A stretch of 64,000 bases of DNA from Tetrapyrgos nigripes (GCA_013368315.1 JAACJM010000015.1:868001-932000); one strand, 5' to 3'; numbered from the stretch's first letter, positions 12,799-24,267 are shown. Translations and numbers: made by a program. Notes: generated by a model not told the origin, from the sequence alone.

Positions 12799-13842
12799 GA
12801 TGGACTTCGGTGTAGGTCGAATGGATCGTTGGGCTGGTTTTAGTTGTAGAAGGAAACTGGAATGCCAGATGGATGGAGACCTAACGACCCAACCTCGAGA
12901 TTTTATAGGGTACAACGACTCCCCTCTCGCGACCTCGCAAACTCTTGGCCTTCATCGCTTAGCGCGACGCAGAAGCCTAAGAGGTGATGCTTTGTAATTG
13001 ATCCTCGCTGTTTTAGTGAGGATACGATAGATATCAAGCTGAGGGCTGAATAACGCTGACTGATACAGAGCAGATCTCCAGTGAAAGGTGACTGGCCACG
13101 GCAATTTTTGCCTGACGTTGCTTGCTGCTAGTTGCCTTTACTAAATTGTCCGAGCACAGCGGTCACGGTCAGCGAAGGAGAAACGATGGGCATTTTCGCT
13201 AGCGATGTGAAGTTGGAACACTTGGAACGTTTGAGTAATTACCCAAAAAGGAAATCTCCTCTTCCGCGGATCGCCTTGCAGCCTCTTGTCTTGCGCCCAT
13301 TCCAAGAGATTCCAAGCGCATTCTGAATCCGCAGATCCTCTTTACCGGCCAATCAGAGTGGCCAGGTAAACCCATCTAGGATAGTGAACAAAAGTATCGT
13401 GCACGCCATTGTAGAGCATTATGTACTTGAAGTTTTGAACCTCAAGCATCTGCATCAAGCTGTGGCTTGAGCAATGAGCACACTATCCTACACTATAACT
13501 TGCGTTAGATGATGCTACAATACCCGAAATCTGACAAACGAAGTAACGACTACGATACTGTATACATATTCGACACAAATCCTACTACTGATAGCTAAGT
13601 TACATTGGTACTTATGATACAGGTAATTTTGTGTTAACACTATCCAGCCCCAAAGTAGGTACTAGTGTTCTGATTCTCTAAAGACTCAGGATCTCTTTAC
13701 ATAAGAGAGAAAGTCAATGCAAGAGGAATTATGTGTGCTAGACTGTCAATGGTATCTCTAATCAATATCGGATGAAAGATCGAAAACAAAAAAGGCGAGC
13801 GTCGAGCTCAAGCTTGAAATCAGGAGAAATATGACCTGGAGA
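12799..13842. other. Intergenic region, no gene seen
   Basis: About 1 kb between the hydrolase promoter and the 3' end of the deubiquitinase. Short open frames on both strands lack recognisable families or splice partners. Confidence 0.5.
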
Positions 13843-16800
13843 TCATATCCGCTCATACATGCAAATGTAAGCCTTAGCCTTGAGCACTTCCTCGAGTGTC
13901 GTGAACCTCACAACGGTATCACTGATGTACGCCCACTGTCGTCCGCTCTGGATAGGTAACGGCGCGTTGGGATCAATACCAGCTGGAGGAGTTTTGTCCA
14001 TGCCGACGTCTTCACTATTAGGAAGAGCGGTGTATGCAATGTAGTGCCCACCGAGCTGTAGCAAACACCAGCGTCAGAGACAAGGAAGGAAGAGTAGACA
14101 GTGTGCAAACAAACGCACCATATTCCCGATATGCACCACCACCGCATACAACCGATACATGAACCTCTCCTTCGTCTCCTTCGGCTTCTTCTTTTCCTTC
14201 TCCTTCCCCAGTCCCTGGCCCTGACCCTTCTTAACCTCCCTCCCCTTCTTCCCCAACCCAAAATCCTCCTTCTCAGGAGCCATAAACGGCGTCAGATCCA
14301 AAAACTCTGGAAATGTAACATAATCATCCAGTTTTTTAAACCCAGAGGAAAATGACATCATCGGCATTTTGGATGATACTTGTTGGAAGCGTTTTAAATG
14401 AATAACAAGGATAGGTGGAGGAGTTGAGATGAGATAGCGCTTATACGCAGGTCGCATAATCGTTGGTTTGGGTAGCTTGGATTTTTTTGGTTTACTTGAT
14501 CGGGAGGAGGAAGCTTGGGAAGCGGCTGAGGTATCGTCGGAACGTGAGATTTGCATGGCTGGGGCTGAGATTCTTTGTTGATTATGAACTGAGGAAGAGG
14601 ACTGGCTGGTGGTTGACTCCTTCGCAGGAGATACTGATGTCCATGCTGAAGATTCGACAGAACGCACAGAGACAGACGCAGCAGTGCTAATGGATGTGGT
14701 GTCACTGTTATCGTCACTGCTATAGTCAGTGGTGCTTGGTGTTGTGCATTCATCGTGTCGCCTGCGATAGTGGTCACCGTCAACGCCAGTGGAAGACGTA
14801 GTTGATGAAAGTAAAGAGTCCTTGGATTGTGACACGATGTTGTTCGGGATGTATTCTCCTTTAATCGCAGCGAATCCAATATTACCGGGTCTCGCGGTTA
14901 ACAGTGTCGGCGAAGGAGGCACAGAATTATCTGCTGAATCTGAGATGCCACCAGAAACTCCATTGACAGCACGAGAAGAAGGTTGGACTGTCAGTACGGG
15001 TTTCGATGGAACAGGGATACTATCACCATTGACTTGACCAGTCAATGAAAACCCATCACTGACGTTCTGATGCGCATAGAGCATCGAAGTGGTCATGGGA
15101 TGGGGAAGGATCGAAGGGGAAGCTGGTGCAGACGAAGTTTGTCTTAACCGTCTCTCATTCCCATCTTCGGTTGTTGTTGATTCCTCCGAAGCTTTGGTAG
15201 AAAAGTCTTCGTCATCGCCGTCATCGTCATCAACGCCACTCTCATCTCCGTCTCTGCCGTCTTCATCACTCTCTTCCTCCTCATCATCCTCTTCTTCTGG
15301 TTCGTCATCACTTTCTTCATCCATCTGCTCTCTCCGCTTGCGCCGTTCCTCTCGCCTTTCTGCCCTCGCACCTTCCTCATACCAACCATTAGCAATCTTC
15401 CAACATCTTCTGCACCCAACCATATTCTCCCCATCCAGCACCTCTACTGAAGTAAACATCTTCAGACACTCCTCAACACCAGGTAGTGGTAACTGCCCCA
15501 GTCTCATCCATAGATTATTGGCCAACGCATTCGCATTCGAGTATGTTTGAGAAGAATGTGGTTGGGAGCCAGGACTGTTTGCAGGCACTGCAGATGAAGA
15601 CGAGCCCAAACTATCCGTGTCAACATGAGTGAAAGATTCATGGTGGAGAAATCCAAAAGGATGACTGTTCGTCACAGGCGCTGCAGTAACATCTGCCATG
15701 ATAGCCCTGAGATACTCTGTCTCTGCTCTGGATGGTTTGGGAGGTTTTGGTGACCTGCTGCGTTGAAACATGGGTAGAGTGGGAATGGCAGCGGACGATC
15801 CAGTGGGTGATAGGGAATGTGGCCGTGACTTCTTTCTTCCTTAAATCAGCTTCACCGTCACCCTCTTTGTTATCTTCAACACCGGAGTGAGAGTGACGTT
15901 CTGGCGATATGGAAGGACGAGAAAGCTTAATTTGAGGAGCAGAACTAGAGTTGGGTGATATAGATTCCCTGGTGACTTCGCTGCTTTTGCGTGTACGTGA
16001 TCGCGAACGCGCCTTGCCCGATTTCTCCTTGTTCGTTATCCCAACAGTAAGACTTATCCGTCTTCCAATACGTGCCCACCCATCACCATTCTTGGATTTG
16101 GACTTGTCCTTGTCTTTTTCCAACCTCTCGATTTTCGGCACATCAACAAACTCGATTTTCCTGTCATCGGGTGAAGGAGGCATTGAGCCAGGAGAAGGAG
16201 GAAGTGGTTTATCTCGGGAAGACATGAAGACACTTCGGTTGGAGCATCTTGAGAGTCTACAATGACAGCTTCTTCATCTTCGCTTTCGTGGCCATTGGAA
16301 CTCTTCATCTCATCCAAGCTTCGTCTCCTGGAAATGACAAGTAAAGGATCGTGGTCGTCTAGTCCACTGTGTGCCGGACTGGGAGGAACAGAAGACGGAC
16401 GGATGGGGATGGGCGTCTCTATCACTCCCAGCTGCTTCTCGCTCGCATCTGAGGGGCGTGCAGGGTCTTCTTCGACCACAACTCCAGGGACAGAATGATC
16501 ACTATCCGACACCTTCCTCGAATGATCGCCTTTATGCTTCGACCCCCCATACCCATTTTCCTCGCCAACTTCTTTAAACGATCTCTCTTCTTCTCCTTTG
16601 CATAGTCTTCCGCCTTCAGACTCAAGCTGAGATCATTAAAATCCTCGAAAGTCTGCGATATATGTTTACATTTCTGGCAAACCAGAATGCTCGTCAGCTT
16701 GCCACCAAATAACATGTCGGAGAGCGACATGAGCTGAATCTCTTCGGATTCGCCCTTGTCATCTGTCTCATGATTGCCTTTCCCACCCAAGTTAGTTATA

Positions 16801-17527
16801 GTCGTCCGTCTCCGCAATGACTTGCGTTTAGATTTGGGGGGCGGAGGCTGCCGCTTTTTAATAACCTGCAAATAGAGTTAGTGCCATCTATAGTCAGTCG
16901 CAGTACGTGTCGATCACATACGTCAAACTCCTCCATACGCATAGCATCCAAGAGGATCCGCAGAAATTCGTGAGCATCTTGCTGCGCAAAATCCAGGTAC
17001 TGGTCGTATTTCTGGCCGAGCGCATTTAGTAGTGCTCTGTATTGAGTCAGACTGAGCAAACCGAATGATCAAAGAACGGATGGGCACGTACCTAGGGCTC
17101 ATACTCTCTCGCCGCCGATGTCTCTGTGCCTCCCAAGCTCTGTACATGATACCGACAAACACATCTCCGATAGGCATGCCAGCATCCCATTTCTGCTCGT
17201 ATATCCCACCGAGCTCGTGTCCATTTGTTAATTGTGGCGATCTCTGAGGTGCAATGGTTGTGACTGAATTCCGCTGTACACGTTCTGGTATGGGTTCAAA
17301 GTGGACGAGATTGGATAGAAGCCTAGTTGCGATCAACTATGTCAAGGAAATGAGAAAGATGTCAGGCACGAGTCGGTGACACGTACGCCCTGAAGAACCG
17401 AGTTCATGAAACAAGTATTTCCATGATTGATGAGACCAGGAGGGAGATAGGCGAGTTTCTCCTGTTCCTCCTGTTGTTTCCGAGCTCGGTACAACTCTTG
17501 AGGGGTAGGAGACTTTGCTTTGACCAT
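13843..17527 (-). CDS. Ubiquitin carboxyl-terminal hydrolase, USP family, with long disordered insert and apparent frame breaks
   Basis: This cysteine protease of the USP class removes ubiquitin from substrates. The start at 17527 gives MVKAKSPTPQELYRARKQQE. The Cys box GLINHGNTCFMNSVLQG puts the catalytic Cys near residue 39. Next come the LDFAQQDAHEFLRILLDAMR exon (about 16930-17010) and a zinc-ribbon-like LVCQKCKHISQTFEDFNDLS. A long disordered insert follows, rich in Ser, Pro, Lys and acidic runs (about 14500-16500). Then come PPPILVIHLKRFQ and the His box VVVHIGNM / LGGHYIAYTAL, ending KAYICMYERI. In the insert the open frame shifts near a run of six C (16542-16547) and again near 16215-16235. 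A third shift (about 15841-15883) is explained by a 43 bp intron. The first two could be sequencing errors, real mutations or unusual introns. The USP16/45 type is plausible but not certain. Confidence 0.85.
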
Positions 17528-17713
17528 GATACAGGTTCTTTGAGAGTAAGAATGTGAAAGAGTGGACTGAGTGGTGGTGGAGATAAACAAAGAGGAAAGA
17601 CTGCGGTAGAAAGAACAAACGATGGTTTGGAACTGCTCATCAAATTACTGCTAACCTTGTCGGCCGGCGCGCCGGTATGCTTCCGGTAAGTCTCTTTGAC
17701 TGAAAACACCACA
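17528..17713. promoter_or_regulatory. Shared divergent promoter, deubiquitinase / prefoldin
   Basis: Only 186 bp separate the start codon of the minus-strand USP gene (17527) from that of the plus-strand prefoldin gene (17714). Both promoters must lie here. It contains a GC-rich palindromic GGCCGGCGCGCCGG (about 17661-17674), which could bind a regulator. No TATA box is obvious. Confidence 0.45.
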
Positions 17714-18289
17714 ATGGCCTCTCTTTCAGACGATACTCTCCGCAGGGTACGTCAATATTTACCTATCTTATGTAGTTTTCCATCTAACCTTTTCTAGATC
17801 CTTATCCAAATCCAACAAACTGCAATAACATCTCAAAAAGCATTAAGTCTCTCTACGCAACAAACTGCAGCCAAGGAACGCGAACGACGAATCCTCCAAC
17901 TTACCATGGAGGAGATTGGTGGCTTGGAAGATGATGTGAATCTGTACAAAGGTGTCGGAAAGATGTACGTTCCTTTTCGACTCCATCCAAACTTATCTCA
18001 ATTACCAAACAGGTTTATGATGATGCCTCGGAAAGAGATGGAACAAGAACTCAAATCCCAAGAAAAGGAACTGTCGGATGACATTAACAACCTCAACAAG
18101 AAAGTAGGGACCGCGTTTTGTCGCGTCTTCGTCTTGGCCTGACCCATCCCTGCAGACAAAATATCTTGAAAAGCAATACAATGAAGCACAAGCCCAACTA
18201 CGAGACATCGTCAGTTATCCACTACTCCTTATCCTGCTGCTTCCTCACAATACGTTTTGTAGTTCCACCATGCTCCTAAAGCTTCATAA
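17714..18289 (+). CDS. PFD1: Prefoldin subunit 1
   Basis: This is a beta-type prefoldin subunit, part of the hexameric cytosolic co-chaperone that hands nascent actin and tubulin to CCT. Five exons join cleanly. MASLSDDTLRR is followed by ILIQIQQTAITSQKALSLST, a long first helix ending GVGKM. The codon for Met is split across the next intron to give MFMMMPRKEMEQEL (the hairpin region). The second helix is LSDDINNLNKK / TKYLEKQYNEAQAQLRDI. The last intron (GTCAGT..TTGTAG) leads to a seven-residue exon FHHAPKAS and a stop at 18287-18289. The coiled coil / beta-hairpin / coiled coil order and the length of about 120 residues fit the family. Reading through the last intron would give a spurious hydrophobic tail. 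Confidence 0.9.
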
Positions 18290-18360
18290 TGACCTGTACC
18301 CTTTCAATACCGAGATTGTACTCATAGCTGTATTCCACATAGACTCATCGCACATCCATT

Positions 18361-18524
18361 TGCTGACGGTTTTTATCGGGAGAACGCATATCCCCAGTCC
18401 TCCACCTCGCACCTAAGTCAACTTGCTGACGGTTTATCGGGACCGGCAAAAATATAGACATATCCCCAGTTCTCCACCTCAGTTACAGTCAGTCACTCGG
18501 TCAACTCGCTGACAGTTCATCGGG
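18361..18524. repeat. Three imperfect tandem repeats downstream of PFD1
   Basis: The core GCTGACGGTTT..ATCGGG occurs at 18362-18380, 18425-18441 and, degenerate, 18509-18524. Between cores one and two, and again between two and three, lies a second block (CATATCCCCAG, then TCCACCTC) at 18387-18408 and 18459-18480. The period is about 64-84 bp. The array lies between convergent genes (PFD1 and the dehydrogenase) and has no coding potential. Confidence 0.75.
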
Positions 18525-18781
18525 AAAAATATATACCTCAAGATTCCGCTCCATCATTCCTCGGATCCTGTGGCCTCGGATCCGATCTTATTCCTCTAAC
18601 TTACATACCTCTACGGAAATGGCTTCCGGTGGTTCGACATCCGGCCTTACTCGGAACTCTTTACACCCATTAGAAATTTGATAGTACTACACTTTCATAG
18701 TTGGTCCACACGATACAAATACAGACGCCTACACTACACATATTTATGGTCATGATAACTTACAAATTACAGGATCCGTTT

Positions 18782-20049
18782 TCAATCAAAGTTGATGACG
18801 ACCTTGAGCGCATTGTTCTTGGCAGCAGCACCAAACGTACCGTAGGCACTCTGCACATCGCTGAATTTGAAAGTATGGGTGAGGAGAGCCTGTGGGTCGA
18901 CACGTCCACCTTCCACAATCTTGATGAGCTGAGGAATGGTGATCGCGTCTACAAGACGAGTGCGGATGGCTGTAAAAACGACCGGAATCAGTACGATAAC
19001 ATACTATAAAAGTAGGACGCAAGTCTCTGCTCGCAGAAATACGCACTCAAATTCATACTCCAAAGCCTCTCCAAGTGAATATCCGCCTTTGTCCCATGCA
19101 CGCCCACATTCGCAATCGTTCCCCCAACAGCAACGATATCCTGACACAACTCAAACGTCTTTGGAACACCCACTGCTTCAATGACCGTATCAACCCCACG
19201 TCCGCCAGTGATGTCCAAAATTTGCTTGACGGTGTCAGGTCCCGATTTGACTGTGTGAGTGGCACCGACGGATTTAGCTGTTGCGAGGCGGTTTTCGTCG
19301 AGATCGATCATGATGAGTTGGGATGGGGAGAAGAACTGGGCTGTAAGAAGCGCTGAGAGACCGACGGGACCACCACCTGCAATAGACAAAACCGAAATAA
19401 TGTCGTGGTTAGGGGGTAAAGAGACGAATACTGATAGGCAGGCATAAGAAGAACGCACCAATGACAGCAACTGACGACCCAGGCTGTACGTTCCCATTAA
19501 GCGTACCACATTCATACCCGGTAGGAAGCGCATCACTAATCATCACCAAAGCTTCCTTGCTTACTCCCTTCACATTCGCCGAATGCAGACTCGTATCCGC
19601 ATAAGGAATCCTAACATACTCGGCTTGAGTTCCATCGATGGTGTTCCCGAGTACCCAGCCACCGTCGGTACAGTGAGAAGGCATACTGCGACGGCAGTAT
19701 TCGCATGTTGCGCAGGCGGTAATGCAGCGATGATGACGTTGTCACCGGGTTTGAAGGTGTTTACGGCGGCACCAACTGATTCGACGATGCCGATGCCTTC
19801 GTGGCCGAGGATACGTCCTTCTGCGCAAGTAGGGACGTCTCCTTTGAGAATGTGGAGGTCAGTGCCTATGGAATAAAGGACAATCATTAGCGATGGGAGA
19901 GGTTATTTGAGGCGCTGTTGAGTCTCACCGCAGATAGTTGTCTTCAGCATCTTGACTACAGCATCTGTAGGTTTTTGAATCGTAGGCGTAGGGCGCTGCT
20001 CAACGACAGCCTTTCCAGGGCCTCGGTATACGAACGCGTTCATAGACAT
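18782..20049 (-). CDS. Zinc-dependent alcohol dehydrogenase (MDR family), one apparent frameshift
   Basis: This is a medium-chain NAD(P)-dependent dehydrogenase with catalytic and structural zinc. The start at 20049 gives MSMNAFVYRGPGKAVVE. The next exon has ICGTDLHILKGDVPTC and GHEGIGIVESVG (catalytic-zinc ligands Cys, His and Glu). The structural-zinc loop CITACATCEYC..SMPSHC is fully present, but one frame away from the preceding GDNVIIA; the change falls at 19724-19732. The nucleotide-binding motif is VIGA / GPVGLSALLTAQ with the acidic IDLDENR end of the second strand. The C-terminal exon ends KNNALKVVINFD at 18782. All cofactor and zinc motifs survive, so either the gene was lost very recently or one base is missing from the assembly. 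Substrate unknown. Confidence 0.87.
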
Positions 20050-20819
20050 GTTAACCACAGAAACGAGAAGCCTGTAGAAGGGATTAGCAGGCGTATTGAA
20101 TGAACTCCATAGAGAAGATGCTCACAAGCTGGAGTAGGATGAGAGAAAAAGGTAGGACAAAGTAAGACAAGGGTCAAATGCTGCTCTTATGGGTTCTCTT
20201 TCGGTCTGTAAATCAAATTCTGGGATCCCATGAATGGTCAGCGGCTGGGAGCGACGGTCCTATGACATCTATTCTAGCCATGAGACCTGAAGCTGAAACA
20301 GTGCAAGAAGAATCTTCCGAGACTCCGGGAGCCAGTCTGAGTAGATACAGAATCAGGAAATATAAGGCCAACATAGGGCCAGAACCAAGTTCGCGGCTTG
20401 ACACCGTTGAAGATCGTCTGAGAAATGCGGATTCTGAGAGTTGTTAAATAAGTTGTCAAAGTCAAACCACCATCCTGAGAGTTGGAAGAGTAAGAATGGA
20501 CCGACTGGCTGCGCGCGGCCAGCGGGACTTCAGGACACGAGTGTTTTGGGATACGATGGGTTGGGTTCCGGCACCGTCAACGGTGAACCCCCAGTTGGAA
20601 AGAAGGATGAGTAACGCAACTGAGACCATTCACTGGGAATTCTTTTAAGTGACCTGGTCTCATGGAGTTGGCCTTCGAGAACAGTAAGGCGAATGCCAGA
20701 GTGCTTGCTGGACCGGGAGAAGGTGTAGACTTTCTTTGTCAAGCCAATGCCAATGCCTGCCGAGGGATTCGGAGAGTCCCAATGCCTAGTAGGGGTAGTG
20801 ACATATGTAACCTTGCCTA
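20050..20819. other. Spacer between dehydrogenase promoter and HET duplication
   Basis: I found no gene here. Open frames such as 20178-20447 have neither family resemblance nor splice signals that extend them. Confidence 0.4.
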
Positions 20820-20839
20820 TTTTGATCTGCACCCGCACC

Positions 20840-23530
20840 CCAATCTAATCTTTCTCTCTCTCTCAAGTGCTCCAGTAATCACAATCAAGTAGGACTGAAC
20901 ACCGTTAGTACAACCAACATACATGTACCCAGCAGCCTCATTGGCTATTCCACAGAGGCAAACGGCAAATTAATGTCAAAAATCGTTTCTTCGGGATATC
21001 AACGTATATCAACTCTTTCCTTCGGGTCCACACATCTACTACAGTGAAGCTAGTCTGCTAGCTTGAGTCTGCCTAGGACTCTTCGCACCTTTTTCACGAG
21101 GAGATCCTGAAAATTAAATAGATGCCCCGAAATAGCAATGCCATGCGCCTTACTCGTGTTTCTCAATAGCTTTGCTTTCTACTCTCAAGGTGAGTTTGCC
21201 AGCGAAAGTTGCTGTGTCGTTGAAGGTACTCAATACATCTTATGGTCTTCGCAGTTTGACGAATCATGCGCCTGCTGAATACTGAAACCTTACAACTTCA
21301 CGAGTTCTACTCCGATATCCCTACCTATGCCATCCTATCTCATACATGGGGCAGTGAAGAAGTTACATTCCAGGATATGCAGAACCCTCAGGCTGCAGAG
21401 AGGAAGGCTGGCTACGCGAAGGTCTTGGGAGCTTGTGGTCATGCTCGAAAGTACAATTTCAAGTGGATTTGGATCGACTCGTGTTGCATCAACAAGGAGA
21501 GTAGCGCAGAGCTTTCAGAGGTCATCAACTCGATGTATGGGTACTACGGGGACTCAGAAGTCTGTTACGTGTATTTGTCTGATGCCTCGAGTGTAGAAGA
21601 TCCCAGGGATGTGCAGTCTGGCTTTAGAAAGAGTAGATGGTTCAAGAGAGGTTGGACGCTTCAGGAGTTGCTTTCTCCTCGCTACGTCGTCTTCTTGGGA
21701 AAGGATTGGGAAGAAATTGGAACGAGATGGAGTCTACGGGACGCCATATCCGCGTTGACGCGCATCCCCTCCCGCGTCTTCGAGGACGGTGATATGACGA
21801 GGTACAGCATAGCTCAGAAGATGTCATGGGCGGCTTTTAGGGAGACGACGAGGCCGGAGGATCAAGCATATTGCTTGATGGGACTATTTGGAGTCAATAT
21901 GCCGCCTCTCTACGGTGAAGGTCCTGTCAATGCGTTTATGCGACTTCAGCAGGAGATCATCAAGGTTTCTGATGATCGTAGTATCTTTGCGTGGATCGCA
22001 CGGATTGGGAGAAAGGATCCAGAGGGCTGTTTGCCAAATCTCCCTTTGAGTTCAGAATGTCCGGAGAAGTTGTGGCGTCGGAGACGGATACCATTGACGA
22101 AATTTCATCGTATTCTTTCGCTAATAATGGTTTACACATACACCTCCCTCTCGAGGAAGTCCCATACCTCCCCGCTGACGACGGTGAGGGCCCAGTATTC
22201 CTCGCATCGCTCCACTGTCGATCTCAAATAGATGGCTGTTACCTATCCATCTATCTTCGCAAGATAAACGGTCGACGATATGTTCGTTGTCGTGCAGACA
22301 AGTTGGCTCTCACTTTTGCACCTCCTGCACCAAACTCTTTACAAGACCTGATTGTGAAGGAGAACAATCATATTCCATCCTTCACTCCGCGTCAAGAGAG
22401 GGTTGTCAAGGAGTTAGTGGTTAGTGTCAAGCTTTCAGACACATTGACTCGGAACTGCCTTGTCTTTGATGGTAGCCAGGACATCGAAGGTCCCGTACTT
22501 TCTCTGTCGCGAAATTGGGTTCCCAGTCTTTGAAATATGGAGTTCGCAGTCCCAGTGGCGCCTCGCAAACCTCTCTTTTCTTAACGTTACTACACGTTCG
22601 GAGTAATATACTAGACTTGGGGTTGCGCATGGAAATTCTAGGCGAAGTTGGACAAGCTACAAACTTGAAGATACAATAATTCTTCCTTTGGAGAATAGGT
22701 GATCTGGTATCGTTTCAGATACCGGAACACGGGAGAATATACAGAGAAGATCGTCGAAATCGTCTACCTTTCTCAAGGAGATGCCCTTACTGCTTTGACG
22801 AGGGAGCTGACGCCACCAGCTGCGGGTTTTATAGTGCCGGTCAAAGCAGCGGGTTTGAATCAATTCGCCAGTCTTCAACAGATTTCTTCCCTCGATTTCT
22901 TTGACGTGGACTGCGGTCCTGACCAGCAATTTCTTTCCTTTCAGGCGTCCACTTTCAGAATCCTTACATACAAATTATTAACCAGCTGAAGAAGACGCAG
23001 CGAAATACTCGACGTGGCTCTTGGATTTCGAGGAGTTGTACCGTGGGTGCATATATCTTGGTTTCGGGCAAAAGTTTGAGGTTGACGGTCAGGAATGGGA
23101 TTTGGCCGCCTATCTAGACGCTCGTGAGTCAGAGAACAGACCACTGGCCAGAGGAGCTCCAAACATCGTCAATGACATTGTATTACCTGACCTATTCTTC
23201 ATGTATCAAAGTCACTATTGAAGCCAGAACAACCATTCAGCTTGGCTCTCACCTTTTGCGAGTCGACTTTCCATGGACTTAAATTTCCAGGTAGCTATCA
23301 CTAGTACAACCTTACTTACCGTAAATAAATCTACATGTACAACAAGACAATGAATTTGAGGTTGAGCCGTCAAGTCGTCGATGGTGATTACAGGTACTCC
23401 AAACTCTGCCCTGTAGGCAGTTCAACCCAGTTGCAATTACCATACCCACTACCATTCAACAAATAGTAATTAGATGTAAAATAACCCTCGAGTACAACAA
23501 CTTATACAAGTACTCAGAGATGTGTTGAAA
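20840..23530. repeat. Segmental tandem duplication, copy 1 (HET locus)
   Basis: This segment matches 23650-27910 along its length: the upstream flank (AATCACAATCAAGTAGGACTG at about 20877, compare 23680), the HET gene and the 3' flank (GTAGCTATCACTAGTACAACC at 23291, compare 27694). The 3' flank continues to the CCTCGAGTACAAC block near 23487 (compare 27887). Divergence is a few to about 15 percent by eye. Copy 1 lacks the insertions seen in copy 2 and serves as the empty-site reference. Confidence 0.85.
21266..23221 (+). pseudogene. HET-domain protein, copy 1, C-terminal part frameshifted
   Basis: HET domains occur in fungal proteins that trigger heterokaryon incompatibility and programmed cell death. 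The N-terminus MRLLNTETLQLHEFYSD opens an intact HET domain of about 245 residues, with YAILSHTWG, EVTFQDM, WIWIDSCCINKESSAELSE, WFKRGWTLQELLSP and RPEDQAYCLMGLFGVNMPPLYGEG. After DDRSIFAWIARI, one base is missing relative to copy 2 (about 22008-22010). The conserved continuation KGSRGLFAKSPFEFRMSGE is therefore in the next frame and runs to a stop at 22533. Further homology to copy 2 continues in other frames (22699-22989, 23021-23221), so the C-terminal part has several breaks. Translation in the first frame would stop at 22231 and give an HET-only protein of 321 residues. No intron explains the shift. The window shows no partner gene. Confidence 0.8.
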
Positions 23531-24267
23531 CGAAAAACCCAAAAGTGAGTACAGCCCAAGAGTCTGAAAGTGTTAAAAAGTCCAGCCTGGGGACCAAACC
23601 GCTCAGCTGCGCGAACCCGTCGACGTCTGCCCATTTCAGACCCGCACCCCAATCCAGTCTTTCAGTGCTTCAGTGACCACAATCAAGTAGGACTGAAGAC
23701 CGTTATTACAGCCAATATACCTAACAACCTCATTGACTATTCCACAGAGGCAAACGGCAAATTAATGTCAAAAAATCGTTCTTTCGAGTATCAGCTCTTT
23801 CCTTGACCGTTGGCCCGCGTCGGGTCTCCACATCTACTACAGTGAAGCTATGCTAGTTTGAGTCTGCCTAGGACTCTTCGCGCCTTTTTCACAAAGAGAT
23901 CCTGAAATAGACGCCCTGGAATAATAACAAGCGCCTTACCCGTGATTCTCCACAGCTTTGTGTTGGATTTTGTATTTCGATGATGAGCTTGGAAGCTCGT
24001 AAATTTTATTTGTAGATACGTAGCCCCTATTTTTGTAGTATTTAGTGCGTTGTTTCGGATGTTTCCGCATCCGATTGTCCTTGCTTCCCTCTAGCAGGAC
24101 AATACTCGTTCACTTGCTGTATTTCTCTCTCACTCGCTAGGTCTCGCAACGACTGTAAACGACTATTTCAACACTTTGCTTTCTACTCCCAAGGTGAGTT
24201 TGCCAGCGATAGTTACTGCATCGTTGAAGGTCAACGCATCTTACGGTCTTTCGCAGTTTGACGAATC
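23222..24267. other. Spacer between HET copies, containing the duplication junction and a solo LTR
   Basis: It holds the 3' flank of copy 1 (to about 23530), the junction, the 5' flank of copy 2 (from about 23650) and the LTR at 23961-24173. There is no gene. Confidence 0.6.
23961..24173. mobile_element. Solo LTR with 5 bp target duplication
   Basis: The 213 bp segment begins TGTTGGATTTTG and ends TTTCAACA, so its tips (TGTTG / CAACA) are inverted. It is flanked on both sides by CTTTG (23956-23960 and 24174-24178). The paralogous site in copy 1 (21170-21174, AATAGCTTTGCTTTCTAC) has a single CTTTG and no insert. This is the pattern left by recombination between the two LTRs of a small retrotransposon; a Copia-type element would fit. 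It lies about 95 bp upstream of the HET copy 2 start codon. Confidence 0.88.

Noticed and set aside
15089..15550. Long plus-strand open frame rich in Ser (SSSSPSSSSTPLSSPS type)
   Set aside because: It is the antisense reading of the acidic/GAT-GAA-rich disordered insert of the USP gene; no splice or start context of its own.
18200..18420. Hydrophobic C-terminal extension of prefoldin by read-through
   Set aside because: A GTCAGT..TTGTAG intron gives the FHHAPKAS ending expected of the family and a stop soon after.
20178..20447. 89-residue plus-strand open frame upstream of the dehydrogenase
   Set aside because: No family resemblance; overlapped by an equally long minus-strand frame, and no splice signals extend either.
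23961..24173. Possible promoter-specific regulatory insert unique to HET copy 2
   Set aside because: Inverted tips, flanking 5 bp duplication and the empty site in copy 1 identify it as an LTR rather than an evolved promoter.
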